Under the pieces are notes generated by a model, which saw only the letters and a program-made list of their open reading frames with translations, was not told the DNA's origin and ran no database searches. The translations under genes and the position numbers were made by a program. A stretch of 64,000 nt of DNA from contig CAWDMC010000011.1 in assembly GCA_963803295.1 (NCBI GenBank), positions 248,001 to 312,000 on the forward strand, in the 5' to 3' direction. Position 1 is the first letter of the stretch, and every line of letters begins with the position of its first letter. Shown here piece after piece: positions 44,156 to 53,617 of this stretch. This stretch comes from CAWDMC01 sp963803295. GTDB taxonomy: Bacteria > Acidobacteriota > Terriglobia > UBA7540.

Positions 44156-44798
44156 ATGGACGATCTGCTCCCGCTGTTTCCCTTGGAAGTAGTCCTCCTC
44201 CCTGGAGAATCCCTGCCCCTGCATATCTTTGAGGATCGCTATAAAGAAATGATCGGCGAATGCTTGAAGGCGCAGTCCGAGGGATTCAGCCAGGAAGAGT
44301 TTGGAGTGCTGCTGGCGAAAGACGGCAAGGCTCGTTCGGTGGGTTGCACGGCTCGTATCGAGGAAGTCGTCTGGCGTTACGACGATGGTCGCCTCGATAT
44401 CCTCACCGTGGGCCGGCGCCGCTTCGAGGTTATGTCCACGGACCATAGCCGCTCCTTCCTGCGCGGAAGGGTATCGTTCTTCGAGGATGATCAACTGGAA
44501 GTGGCTTCCGAGATCCCCATCGCACAGGCGCTGGAGTTGTTTGCCAAGCTGGTCAAGCGCTACAACCGGGCGGAAGAGTTCTCCGAAGGGTTCCCACGTC
44601 CTGAGGAGTATGTCTCGTTTCAGATTGCCGCCGCCTTGCCGGTTGACCTGGAGATCAAGCAGGCTGCTTGCGCAACGCAACGAGATCGAGAGATTGATCG
44701 AGTTGGCCAAGGCGATGGAGGGTCTGCTCGAACAACTCGATCTTCGGGACCATATCCGATCCAAAGCCCGCGGTAACGGGCACGTCCATGTAAAATGA
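44156..44798 (+). CDS. LON substrate-binding-domain protein with a C-terminal frameshift
   Basis: A stand-alone LON N-terminal (PUA-like) domain, with no AAA or protease part: LLPLFPLEVVLLPGESLPLH, FEDRYKEMI, FGVLL and TVGRRRFEV are typical. At GG 44662-44663 one extra base shifts the frame: the first frame ends in a nonsense tail (ATQRDREIDRVGQ), whereas the next frame continues LLAQRNEIERLIELAKAM and ends at 44798 after GNGHVHVK, as such proteins do. The product would be about 213 residues. Function of free LON-domain proteins is unclear. The start is ATG 44156 (or GTG 44150). Confidence 0.78.
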
Positions 44799-44929
44799 AC
44801 CAGCTCCCCTGTTGAGTCGCCATGAGGTGGACGGATTCGAAGCTGTATTGAGCCTTTGCGGCCCACCGTCTGGATGCACCCCTTGATCCCCTGATTGTAC
44901 CCACCTCGATACTCCTCTATAATCGATCT

Positions 44930-46396
44930 ATGGAGAAAGCCAAAACACTCGGAGACCTAAAGAGGTCCGGCTATTGTAGTGTCCGCGTCAAAGACGAAAT
45001 GCGCGCCAATCTGTTGGGCAAACTCGCCGCCAATGCGAGCATCTTTCCAGGCATCGTTGGCTATGACGACACCGTCGTTCCTCAGATCGCGAACGCCATT
45101 CTCTCCCGCCACAATTTCATTCTGCTAGGGCTGCGCGGTCAGGCCAAGAGCCGGATATTACGGGCTTTGATTTCGCTGCTTGACGAGGACATCCCCTACA
45201 TTGCCGGCTGCGAGATTAACGACGATCCTCTGCGGCCGATTTGCCGCTCCTGCACCGAGCTGATCGCCGAGCGCGGTGACCAGACGCCCATTGCCTACCT
45301 GCCACGGGAGCAGCGCTATGTGGAGAAGCTGGCCACCCCCGATGTGACAATCGCCGACATCATCGGAGACCTCGATCCCATTAAGGCGGCGCGCGGCGGC
45401 CACGCCCTTTCGAGCGAATTGACTATCCATTTCGGATTGCTGCCGCGAGCAAACCGGGGCGTCTTTGCCATTAATGAGCTGCCCGACCTCGCGGGCAAGA
45501 TCCAGGTTGGCCTGTTCAACATCATGCAGGAAGGCGACGTCCAGATTAAGGGCTACCCGGTGCGCCTGCCGCTGGATGTGGCGCTGGTATTCACCGCTAA
45601 CCCTGAGGATTACACCGCGCGCGGCAAAATCATTACTCCCCTTAAGGACCGCATCGGCTCGGAGATCCGCACCCACTATCCGGCCACCCTTGAAGAGGGC
45701 ATCGCCATCACCGCCCAGGAAGCCTGGACTGATCGCAACGCCGGCAGCAAACTCCAGATCCCTCAGTTTGTGCGCGAGGTCATCGAGGCCATCGCCTTCG
45801 AGGCTCGGCAAGAGAAACGCGTCGATAAGCGCTCCGGGGTATCGCAGCGCCTGCCCATCACCGCGCTCGAAAACGTCGCCTCCAACGCCGAGCAGCGCGC
45901 CCTGCGGAATCACGAGAAACAAGCCGTCGCTCGCCTCGCCGACGTCTACGCCTCGCTGCCATCCCTCACCGGCAAAATCGAACTCGAATACGAAGGCGAG
46001 CTGAAGGGCGCTGACACGGTGGCGCGCGAGATCATCCGCATGGCGACGGCGCGCGTGTTCAGGAAATATTTCGATGGCGTGCCGATGCATTCCATCGTCC
46101 AGTGGTTCGAGCTGGGAGGTAATCTCAAGTATGCTGACAACACCACCGACGCTGAACTCCACAACCAGTTCAAGAAGATCCAGGGATTGCTCGACAAGGT
46201 GCAGCCCCTCGGCATAAAACCCAAAGACGAAGTTGGCCTGCAGGTCTCGGGCGCCGAGTTCATTCTGGAAGGCCTATACGCCCTAAAGAAGATCAGCCGC
46301 AATGAAGAGCTCGGCTTTCACGTGGAGCGCCGCCGCCCCGAACCACCGGCGGAAGAGCCGGGCAACATGCCGAGCCGCAGACGATCGTTGAACTAA
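44930..46396 (+). CDS. MoxR/BchI-type AAA+ ATPase
   Basis: A 488-residue AAA+ protein related to the magnesium-chelatase I subunit. After about 60 residues comes IVGYDDTVVPQIANAIL and a Walker A in which the usual GxGKS is GLRGQAKS, then a Cys-bearing insert AGCEINDDPLRPICRSC, Walker B region GVFAINELPDL and FTANPEDYTARGKIITPLKDR with the arginine finger region. The rest is a helical lid. No chlorophyll or cobalamin chelatase gene is near. With the VWA protein that follows 52 bp later it forms a MoxR-VWA pair, a class of chaperones that insert cofactors or remodel complexes (inference). Confidence 0.85.
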   Translation: MEKAKTLGDLKRSGYCSVRVKDEMRANLLGKLAANASIFPGIVGYDDTVVPQIANAILSRHNFILLGLRGQAKSRILRALISLLDEDIPYIAGCEINDDPLRPICRSCTELIAERGDQTPIAYLPREQRYVEKLATPDVTIADIIGDLDPIKAARGGHALSSELTIHFGLLPRANRGVFAINELPDLAGKIQVGLFNIMQEGDVQIKGYPVRLPLDVALVFTANPEDYTARGKIITPLKDRIGSEIRTHYPATLEEGIAITAQEAWTDRNAGSKLQIPQFVREVIEAIAFEARQEKRVDKRSGVSQRLPITALENVASNAEQRALRNHEKQAVARLADVYASLPSLTGKIELEYEGELKGADTVAREIIRMATARVFRKYFDGVPMHSIVQWFELGGNLKYADNTTDAELHNQFKKIQGLLDKVQPLGIKPKDEVGLQVSGAEFILEGLYALKKISRNEELGFHVERRRPEPPAEEPGNMPSRRRSLN

Positions 46397-46448
46397 GCGG
46401 GAATCCGCAGATGGGCACTCGCTCTCAAACATTGGAAGGTCTCGCAAG

Positions 46449-47708
46449 ATGAAATACATCAAGTATTCCAAATTCGTCGGCGATCCCTTCGAGAATCTCA
46501 GCACTGAAGACCTGATGCAACTGCTGCAGGACTTCCTGCTCGAGAGCGGATTCAACAGCCAGTACTACGGATTCTACGAGATGGACTCCGAGCGCAGCAT
46601 GGAGCAGTTACACCAGGCGCTGCTTGAAGCCATGCAGAACCGCGGCCTGATCCCGCAAGAAATGCTCGACCAGCTCATGAATAACGCGGAGAACTATCAG
46701 AACTCGAATCTCAAGGAACTGATCGACAAACTGCTGGAGCGCCTCTCCGAGGAAGGTTACATCACCATCTCAAAGCCGAACGAGAATCCAGGCCAGATCA
46801 CCCAACCGCAACAGGGCGGCGGCAACAGGGGGCCCGAAGGCCGGGTGAAGTTTGAGATCACCGATAAGGCGCTGGACTTTCTGGGCTACAAGACCCTGAA
46901 AGATCTGATGGGATCGCTGGGTAAATCGAGTTTTGGCCGTCACGACACGCGAGAAATGGCCACCGGGGTGGAATCGCACGGCGCCACCAAGCAGTATGAA
47001 TTCGGCGACACCATGAATCTGGACGTCAATGCCACTCTGCTTTCGGCAATCGAGCGCAATGGACTTACGATGCCGCTCGATCTGGAGTACCGCGATCTGC
47101 AGGTGCGCCAGGCAGAGTACCAAAGTTCCTGCGCCACGGTGCTGATGCTCGACTGCAGCCATAGCATGATTCTCTACGGCGAGGACCGCTTCACGCCGGC
47201 CAAGAAGGTGGCTCTGGCGCTCGCCACCATGGTCCGAACGCAATATCCGGGCGATTCCCTGCACCTGGTGCTATTCCATGACACGGCGGAGGAGATTCCG
47301 CTGGGCGAACTGGCGCGCGTCCAGGTGGGCCCGCACTACACCAACACTCGCGAGGGATTGCGGCTGGCGCAGCGCATCCTCTCACGGCAGAAGAAGGACA
47401 TGCGCCAGATCGTGATGATCACCGACGGCAAGCCCTCAGCGCTTACTCTCGAAGACGGCCGCATCTACAAGAACGCCTTCGGGCTGGACCCGTTGGTGAT
47501 CTCGGAGACCCTGCACGAAGTCGCTCGCTGCCGCCGCAACGGCATCCTGATCAACACTTTCATGCTGGCCTCCGATTACAGCCTGGTGAATTTCGTGCAG
47601 AAGGTTACGGAGATCTGCCGGGGCAAAGCCTACTTTACAACTCCCTATACCTTGGGGCAGTACCTTTTGATGGATTACATGCAGAAGAAAGTCAAACACA
47701 TTCACTAG
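46449..47708 (+). CDS. VWA-domain protein, partner of the upstream AAA+ ATPase
   Basis: A 419-residue protein with a helical N-terminal half (about 1-200) and a C-terminal von Willebrand A domain. The metal-ion-dependent adhesion site is intact: DCSHSM (DxSxS), a Thr region near HYTNTREGL, and MITDGKPS. It contains no signal peptide and is cytoplasmic. The domain order resembles BchD/CoxE-type partners of MoxR ATPases. It is 52 bp downstream of its ATPase and almost surely co-transcribed. The target complex is unknown. Confidence 0.85.
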   Translation: MKYIKYSKFVGDPFENLSTEDLMQLLQDFLLESGFNSQYYGFYEMDSERSMEQLHQALLEAMQNRGLIPQEMLDQLMNNAENYQNSNLKELIDKLLERLSEEGYITISKPNENPGQITQPQQGGGNRGPEGRVKFEITDKALDFLGYKTLKDLMGSLGKSSFGRHDTREMATGVESHGATKQYEFGDTMNLDVNATLLSAIERNGLTMPLDLEYRDLQVRQAEYQSSCATVLMLDCSHSMILYGEDRFTPAKKVALALATMVRTQYPGDSLHLVLFHDTAEEIPLGELARVQVGPHYTNTREGLRLAQRILSRQKKDMRQIVMITDGKPSALTLEDGRIYKNAFGLDPLVISETLHEVARCRRNGILINTFMLASDYSLVNFVQKVTEICRGKAYFTTPYTLGQYLLMDYMQKKVKHIH

Positions 47709-47714
47709 AGTAGT

Positions 47715-47816
47715 ACAAATCATCGTGACGGCCTTACTGTAGCGCCGGTGTCCCCACCGGCGTTTTCGGCCCTCGAGGACAAGGCCGCTACAGAGGTCAG
47801 CGTCACTGTGATGTGT
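47715..47816. mobile_element. MITE-like element, copy 2 (102 bp, inverted relative to copy 1)
   Basis: The 16-bp ends ACAAATCATCGTGACG (47715-47730) and the reverse complement of 47801-47816 match at 13 of 16 positions. The interior, read on the minus strand, is closely similar to 10268-10340 of copy 1 (shared GGTGGGGACACCGG and CTACAGTAAGGCCGTCAC). It lacks about 100 bases of the left part of copy 1. It begins six bases after the VWA stop codon and its internal stems could also work as a terminator. Confidence 0.68.
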
Positions 47817-48113
47817 TACCCGGTCTTATTCTTGCGGTCAAGGACCTGGCTTCTTGGTGCTGGCTGCTTCAATAGGTCGGGTCGCCGGCCAAATCCCCAA
47901 GAGATCCCGCACGAATCCCGCCGTTTTTCCGCGCATCTTCCCGCAGCTCAGACCTATGGATCTGTAAGTCCTCATCGGATTCCGTTCGGGCAAGAAGGCG
48001 GCCACTGCCTGGCTTGTACGCTATATAGAGATCTACCGGTCCATCGACTCCCGCAGATCGATCTCAGCAATGTCGAGCCTATGGCGTTCACTTTTTCACG
48101 CCTTTTACCTCGC
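47817..48113. other. intergenic remainder between VWA gene and GH39-like gene
   Basis: About 300 bases between convergent genes. It has no convincing reading frame, repeat or terminator beyond the MITE-like element that precedes it. Confidence 0.45.
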
Positions 48114-49625
48114 TCACTTCGCGAGGGTCACGACAGCTACGCCGAATGGACCCAGCCTGAAGGTGGAGCCCCGAAACGAGCTGACACCGGGCGGATTGGC
48201 GCCGGTGGTTTCGTCGATGGTTTCGACCTTGCCTCCTGCCGCCTCCGGCATATTGATCTCGAACTCCCGGTCGCGCTTATTCACCAGCAGGAGCTTCCGT
48301 TCGCCCTGGGAGCTCAAAAACGCTTGCGCCATTACGGCTCCTGAGTCGCTGGAACTATCCACGAGCTTATCTCCAGGACGGAAATGTTCATGGATCAACT
48401 TGAGCACCCGGAATCGCGCGTTGGGCCGGCCGGTCTCCCAGTCAAGCATGGCGATGGTCGCCCACATTCCCGGGTAGGCGGGTATGCCCGACTCACCGGC
48501 CGCTTCAATCCCCAACCGCGTCAATCCGGCAAAGACGTAAGCGTAAACCGCCGCCGAGAGATTCCAATACGAGGGCCGAACGGGCTTGAACACATATCCC
48601 GGATCGGTCTGTTGCCAATCATCGGGCAGCATGGTGCCGATCTCATTCACCATGGTGCCGGTCTGGGGCGACAGAATCTTCTTCAGCGTTTCAATGTAAC
48701 CGGTCACCTCGAGAAATCGGTCCGCTTGATTGAAGAACGTGTACTGCCAAACCTCGGGCGGCTCGTCGGCGTTGGGCACGGCATAGAAATGGTAGGAGAT
48801 CACATCGAGCGGAATGCCGGCTTTATGATTTTTGTGGTCCAGGAAGTACCTGAACATTTCTGTGTGCCCGCCGGGATAAGAATCTGAAAGCCCTATAAAC
48901 TTGGTCTGCGGCGAGACCTCGCGAATTCCTTCCACGACGGCGTCATAGATCGTGGTGTAGGTTTGGGGACTAAGCCCGTGCTCGAGGTCCGGTTCGTTCA
49001 ACACTTCCCAATAGGGGATTTTGTAATGGTGTCCCGACTCGTGCCATTTCCCGAGTTCGTCGGTGAAACCGCCCTTGGTGTACCACGCGACCAAGCGCCC
49101 GAAGTAGTCGCCAACCTCTTTGCCGGTGGGATCGCGGAGCTCGGTGCCCTGTTCGTATTTCCAGAACGCCTCTTTGGGATCAGCAGGATAGCGCACCGGC
49201 TCGGGCGTCTTGAACATCCATTGCGGGATGACAGCGAAGGTCCACGCTACAGTGTGTCCCTCGGTTGCCTTCATCATGTCTTCCGTGATCGGATCGACAT
49301 AGGAGAAATCCCACGACGTTTTCGTGGCCGACGGCGGTTCGAGTTCCGCGACGCCCAGGTGGACGAACGGGCCACCAGAGGCGTACCGCAGATCATCGAC
49401 ACCGAGATCCTTGATGGCGCTAAAGATCTGGTCGTGAAGCGGCGCTCCCCGCCACAAATCGGGAGCCGCGCCGGCGAGAAGGGTCGGCTTGGTTCGTAAA
49501 ACGCGGCCCACCTTATCCCAATGGACCTGCACTTTCACAGTTTCGCCTGCCGCCGAAAGACGTGCGAAAGCTGGGAACAACACCAACGTGAGAAACAAAC
49601 AAACAATCTTGAGGCAGTAGGGCAT
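48114..49625 (-). CDS. exported GH39-like glycoside hydrolase (clan GH-A)
   Basis: A 503-residue secreted hydrolase. A signal peptide (LKIVCLFLTLVLFPAFARLSAAG) is followed by a (beta/alpha)8 barrel: LRYASGGPFVHLG, WTFAVIPQW, YWEVLNEPD with the acid/base Glu211, DVISYHFYAVP, and MVNEIGTML with the presumed nucleophile Glu328, then a small beta-domain with FRLGPFGVAVVTLAK at the end. The closest known group is the beta-xylosidase/iduronidase-like GH39 family; specificity is uncertain. I start at ATG 49625, where the signal peptide begins; the 41 residues ahead in frame lack any signal features. Confidence 0.82.
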   Translation of the reverse strand: MPYCLKIVCLFLTLVLFPAFARLSAAGETVKVQVHWDKVGRVLRTKPTLLAGAAPDLWRGAPLHDQIFSAIKDLGVDDLRYASGGPFVHLGVAELEPPSATKTSWDFSYVDPITEDMMKATEGHTVAWTFAVIPQWMFKTPEPVRYPADPKEAFWKYEQGTELRDPTGKEVGDYFGRLVAWYTKGGFTDELGKWHESGHHYKIPYWEVLNEPDLEHGLSPQTYTTIYDAVVEGIREVSPQTKFIGLSDSYPGGHTEMFRYFLDHKNHKAGIPLDVISYHFYAVPNADEPPEVWQYTFFNQADRFLEVTGYIETLKKILSPQTGTMVNEIGTMLPDDWQQTDPGYVFKPVRPSYWNLSAAVYAYVFAGLTRLGIEAAGESGIPAYPGMWATIAMLDWETGRPNARFRVLKLIHEHFRPGDKLVDSSSDSGAVMAQAFLSSQGERKLLLVNKRDREFEINMPEAAGGKVETIDETTGANPPGVSSFRGSTFRLGPFGVAVVTLAK

Positions 49626-49744
49626 TAACAGGACTCCGTGAAGAATAGGGATTCGCGGCGAGAGTATTGCCGGAAAACTTGAACGCGAATTGTATCTGCG
49701 AAACGGCGAGCCAGTCAACGGCGACGAACCCCGGCAGGATGGGA

Positions 49745-50323
49745 TCACCTCAGTACAGCGAAGTTGCGGTTGTCAGATGTCCACTGTGGGGCGTCGCGAA
49801 TCGCCTCGATTACTCCCTTCGGTTCTTCCACCACTCTCCACATCGAGAGATGCCGCTCGTCCATGAAGCGCTCGCCCACGCAGCGCGCCAACAGCTCGAG
49901 GCAGGGCGCGAAGAAACCTCGCGTATTCACCAGCACGATTGGACCCAGGTAGAGGCCCAGGCGCTTCCAGGTGATCGCTTCAAAGAGCTCTTCCAGTGTT
50001 CCGCAGCCGCCCGGCAGAGCCACAATGGCGTCGGCCGCGTCGAGCATGGCGCGTTTGCGTTCGTGCATGTCGGCCACCACGCGCATTTCGCTAAGACGCG
50101 TGTGTCCCCACTCCAGTTCGTTCATAAAATGCGGCAGGATGCCAATGACCTTGCCGCCGGCCCGAAGCGCTCCATCGGCAAGGCGCCCCATCAGACCGAC
50201 GCCACCCCCTCCGTATACGACGTTGATCCCGTCACGGGCGAGAGCCTCCCCGAGTTGTTCCGCCGCCTCGAGGTAGTCTTGGTGACAGCGGCGGCTCGAG
50301 GCACAGTAGACTGTTACGTTCAT
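49745..50323 (-). CDS. LOG-family nucleotide phosphoribohydrolase
   Basis: A 192-residue Rossmann-fold protein of the LOG (lonely guy) family, which releases bases from nucleoside 5'-monophosphates; some act on cytokinin precursors. Landmarks: VVYGGGGVGLMG, HERKRAMLDAADA and the active-site motif PGGCGTLEELFEA, where the usual PGGxGTxxE is kept. GGGAG precedes ATG 50323. Its true substrate here is unknown (AMP is common for bacterial members). Confidence 0.88.
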   Translation of the reverse strand: MNVTVYCASSRRCHQDYLEAAEQLGEALARDGINVVYGGGGVGLMGRLADGALRAGGKVIGILPHFMNELEWGHTRLSEMRVVADMHERKRAMLDAADAIVALPGGCGTLEELFEAITWKRLGLYLGPIVLVNTRGFFAPCLELLARCVGERFMDERHLSMWRVVEEPKGVIEAIRDAPQWTSDNRNFAVLR

Positions 50324-50549
50324 GAGCTCCCTCAAAAGGTCTAGTATAAAGGGCAAAGACAAAATGGCGAAAGACAAGTACCTTACCTGGGGTGGGCGAC
50401 ATGGAAGTAACGGCTTGAACGATTCCGCTAGGCAAGATCTGGAGCCATGATGCGTGCAGAAAAAGGAGCCTTCCGCTCTCCGGGCGCTTAGCAGAAATCT
50501 CTGTCATGCACCTGCCGGGATCGACTATCAATCGATTATCGATCGATTA

Positions 50550-51941
50550 TCAGAGGGGTATCGCTTGGAGGAACTTCGCCACCTCGACGTCCCAGTGAAG
50601 GCCCTGTCCCATCTTTCGTTTCAGGCCCTCTGCCGATTCCGGCTCGCCGTGCACCAAAAAAGTCTTGCGCGGCGCCTTCGGAAAGCTTCCGAGCCAGTGC
50701 AACATCTCGCCCGAGTCGGCGTGTCCACTCAAGTTCTCCACGGACTCGATCTGGGCTCGAACGGGCACCTGGACCCCGTGCATCTTCACAAATTGGGCGC
50801 CTGACTGGATGGTTTGGCCGCGGGTACCTCGTGCCTGGTAACCGACGAATAGCACCGTATTCCGCTGGTCGGGCAGACATCGCTCCAGATGATGCAGGAC
50901 GCGCCCGCCTGTCACCATGCCGCTCGCCGAGATGATGATCATGGGCCAACGCGAATTATTCAGTGCCATCGAATCGTCGCGGGTGCGGTCAAAGTGAATG
51001 CCGGGCGGCGAGAAAGGCTTGACTCCACGGTGCTCTAGTTCTCCCATTTCGAGGTTGTGATCCTCGCGGTGACGCCGGTAGAGTTCAGTGCTGTCGATAG
51101 CCATGGGACTGTCCACGTGGATCGGCAATTGCGGGATCTGGCGTTGTTCGATCAGCTCTCGCAGAATGTACAACAACTCCTGGGTACGTCCGACCGCAAA
51201 GGCCGGGACCACCAGCGTCCCTCCACGCCCCGCCGTAGTCTTAATGATCGACGCCAGGCGCGCGTGAAGGTCGTCAACAGGATGCAAGCGGTCGCCGTAA
51301 GTGGACTCCGCGACGAGATAATCTACCGGATCGCGTGGAATTTCAGGGGCGCGGATGATCAATTGTTTATAGCGGCCGAGGTCTCCGGAGAACAGCACCT
51401 TGCAGCTCACCCCGTTCTCGTGCACGGTCACTTCGATGATGCGGGCTCCCAGAATATGTCCAGCCCGGAAGAAGCGCAGCGAATAATGCTCGGACAGATC
51501 GAGAGGTTTCGACTCGTCGATCGCACGAAACCTTTCGAGCGACTTCACCGCGTCTTCATAAGTGTAGAGCGGCAACGCCGGACTGTGTTTGCTGAATCCG
51601 CGTTTGTTGGCGAAGGCCGCGTCTTCCTCTTGAAGATGCCCTGAATCCGGCAGCAGCAGACCCGCCAAGTCCTTGGTGGCCGAGGTGGCCCAGATCTGTC
51701 CCGCAAATCCTTCCTTGATGAAACGTGGTATATAACCCGTGTGATCGAGATGTGCGTGCGTCAGCACCAGGTGCCGGACGCTCGCGGGCGATACGGGAAA
51801 ATGACCCCAGTTTCGCAAACGAAGTTCCTTCTCACCTTGGAAAAGGCCGCAATCGATCATCAGCCGTTCACCGCCGGCTTCAAGCAGATGTCGCGATCCG
51901 GTAACAGATCCGGCCGCTCCGAGGAAGGTAAGTGTGGGCAT
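50550..51941 (-). CDS. beta-CASP metallo-beta-lactamase RNase (CPSF/YSH1-like)
   Basis: A 463-residue MBL-fold nuclease with beta-CASP insert. It has the zinc site LTHAHLDHTGYIP, AGHILGA, SGDLGR, the beta-CASP parts VVPAFAVGRTQELLY, PIHVDSPMA, SASGMVTGGRVLHHL and the C-terminal HADSGE and VHGEP with further metal-binding His. This is the family of RNA-processing enzymes (archaeal/eukaryotic 3'-end cleavage factors and bacterial relatives). It starts at ATG 51941 and is followed by many small RNA-binding-type genes. Confidence 0.9.
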   Translation of the reverse strand: MPTLTFLGAAGSVTGSRHLLEAGGERLMIDCGLFQGEKELRLRNWGHFPVSPASVRHLVLTHAHLDHTGYIPRFIKEGFAGQIWATSATKDLAGLLLPDSGHLQEEDAAFANKRGFSKHSPALPLYTYEDAVKSLERFRAIDESKPLDLSEHYSLRFFRAGHILGARIIEVTVHENGVSCKVLFSGDLGRYKQLIIRAPEIPRDPVDYLVAESTYGDRLHPVDDLHARLASIIKTTAGRGGTLVVPAFAVGRTQELLYILRELIEQRQIPQLPIHVDSPMAIDSTELYRRHREDHNLEMGELEHRGVKPFSPPGIHFDRTRDDSMALNNSRWPMIIISASGMVTGGRVLHHLERCLPDQRNTVLFVGYQARGTRGQTIQSGAQFVKMHGVQVPVRAQIESVENLSGHADSGEMLHWLGSFPKAPRKTFLVHGEPESAEGLKRKMGQGLHWDVEVAKFLQAIPL

Positions 51942-52249
51942 GGTCCCCCTTGACTACCACTACCTGCACGGCGAACAATACCACGAACACAGCTTGACAC
52001 GGCAGGTCAATTCACTTATTATAATTAATGAGATGAGCCCCTTAATTGCCCACCTTCAGGGTAACCTGAACTAAGTCAGGTTATCTCTGGTCCTATTTCT
52101 TAGACGGCAGCCGACCCCTTTCGCGGAATTGCCGCCGACGTCGCAACCTGACGGGTGATCTTTTCCTCCGGTTCGGGAACGTGCTCCGCTCCGGCGAAGA
52201 TGCCTCCAGGTGCAGGCAACCGAAACGCTAAGCTGACCGAGGAGGAAGA
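51942..52249. other. divergent intergenic region
   Basis: About 300 bases upstream of the beta-CASP gene (minus) and the small basic protein (plus), relatively AT-rich around 52005-52035 (CACTTATTATAATTAATGAG). The TATAATTAAT patch could be a -10 element in either direction, but no clear -35 pairs with it. Confidence 0.4.
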
Positions 52250-52408
52250 ATGTCAGAAAGAAATGGTGATAAAGGCAGGTTTGGCCGTCAACGTCGGACC
52301 AAAATTCTCCGGAGAAAGCGGGCTCGAGAATTGCGACGGGCGCTGGAGATCAAAGACCAATCAACGCCAACGCTAGTTGCTCCGAAAGATCTGGTTTTTG
52401 TCGGGTAA
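52250..52408 (+). CDS. small basic conserved protein
   Basis: A 52-residue protein preceded by a strong GAGGAGGAAGA ribosome binding site. The N-terminal half is very basic (MSERNGDKGRFGRQRRTKIL then RRKRARELRRALE) and probably binds RNA or ribosomes; the tail is hydrophobic (TPTLVAPKDLVFVG). I have seen similar short Arg/Lys-rich proteins annotated as hypothetical in acidobacteria; no function is known. The RBS, composition and clean stop make it a better gene than any overlapping longer frame. Confidence 0.72.
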   Translation: MSERNGDKGRFGRQRRTKILRRKRARELRRALEIKDQSTPTLVAPKDLVFVG

Positions 52409-52470
52409 GCAAAATCTTTCACAGCGAGGATGAATCCGGCCGCGCTCCGAAGCGAAGAGGGGACCTCAGC

Positions 52471-52791
52471 ATGTACATCCAATATGTTGGTTTCAATGTT
52501 GCGGCCAGTTCCCGAATCTATAACTTTCACGTGATAGCCGCACCCCATGAGGACCGCGAATTCACGGTCGACGTTCAATCCGAGGCGTTTCGCCCTGCGG
52601 GTCTAAAGCTCCAGGATGGTCCCGCCATCTGCTTTGCACGTTTGAAGCACGAGTTGCAGGGAGAAACGCAGGAATCGCGCGTCGAAGCCCACCTGGGTAT
52701 CGCAGAGCTGGACATCCAGGAGTACTTAGGGCGGCAACCGGCATCAGGCGGTCGAAAACGAAACAGCATCCCACAGTTGCCGAATGGTTGA
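52471..52791 (+). CDS. hypothetical protein, about 106 residues
   Basis: Starts MYIQYVGFNVAASSRIYNFH and continues as a mixed alpha/beta protein (REFTVDVQSEAF, LKLQDGPAICFARLKHEL, QESRVEAHLGIAELDIQEYL). There is no signal peptide or membrane segment. I recall relatives annotated only as hypothetical in acidobacteria. It lies 62 bp after the small basic protein gene on the same strand. The start at 52471 follows GGGGACCTCAGC, a weak site. Confidence 0.68.
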   Translation: MYIQYVGFNVAASSRIYNFHVIAAPHEDREFTVDVQSEAFRPAGLKLQDGPAICFARLKHELQGETQESRVEAHLGIAELDIQEYLGRQPASGGRKRNSIPQLPNG

Positions 52792-53106
52792 TGCCAGCGG
52801 ACTCCTATCCAATCGATCAGGCCTTGTACTCGTTCATGTTAAGCCTCAAGTCCAGAGGGAGGAGATCCTAATAATTAACGCTCGCAGTTTTCGTGATCTG
52901 AATTCTCGGGATCTCACTGTCAACGGCGCTTGCGATCCACGCGGGAAGTGAAATTGGCTGAGTCTGGTGAAGAGAGCGGCTCGTTCACCCCTCAGTGGTG
53001 CAACATAACATGCCTTTGATAAGGGTTGTCGCGGGAACTTCGAAATCCCGAGACAGCATAGTTTAATCCGGCGGAGCCAATAGGCCGCCCCAATTCGGAG
53101 GACTAA
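52792..53106. other. non-coding region upstream of the RRM gene
   Basis: About 315 bases without a credible gene. It contains the 5' leader of the RRM gene; a GGAGGA site (53097-53102) lies just before its GTG start. I see no hairpin or riboswitch I could name. Confidence 0.45.
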
Positions 53107-53421
53107 GTGACTAAACTCTTCGTAGGAAATCTTCCCCACAGCACCACCGACAGCGGTCTGAGCGATTTCGTGACCAATGCAGGCTACAAGGTCGCTTCAG
53201 CGGTAGTCATTCGCGACAAGATGTCGGGTACACCACGCGGGTTCGGCTTTGTCGAACTCGCCGAAGGCGAAGACATGGCACGGGCAGTCGCGGGCCTAAA
53301 CGGCCAGCCTTTGGAGGGCCGTCCGCTAACCGTAAATGAGGCTCGCCCGCCCCGTACCGGCTTCGGAGCTAATCGTGGCGGTGGTGGACGGGACGGTTCC
53401 TTCCGCAGACGCGACTATTAG
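53107..53421 (+). CDS. single-RRM glycine-rich RNA-binding protein
   Basis: A 104-residue protein with one RNA-recognition motif (about residues 2-80): RNP2 is LFVGNL and RNP1 is RGFGFVEL, both intact. The tail is Gly/Arg-rich (GFGANRGGGGRDGSFRRRDY), as in cyanobacterial cold-responsive Rbp proteins. It starts with GTG at 53107 after GGAGGA. Proteins of this kind bind single-stranded RNA and affect mRNA handling, often under cold stress. Confidence 0.92.
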   Translation: MTKLFVGNLPHSTTDSGLSDFVTNAGYKVASAVVIRDKMSGTPRGFGFVELAEGEDMARAVAGLNGQPLEGRPLTVNEARPPRTGFGANRGGGGRDGSFRRRDY

Positions 53422-53617
53422 AGACTCGTCGCAGGAATGAGGGGCGGACGGATTCTCCCCGAAGAGCGCAAGGCGAGTCCCCGTGAGCATCGCCATGGTT
53501 GTGTGATTGGGTCATTATGTCAATCCGGCGCCGGATTTCGTTCGAACGGCACTCGGGTTAGTCAGAAGGGCGCCTTGGCTTGCTCTACCAACACCCGTAG
53601 ATCGGAGGATAGGGCTG

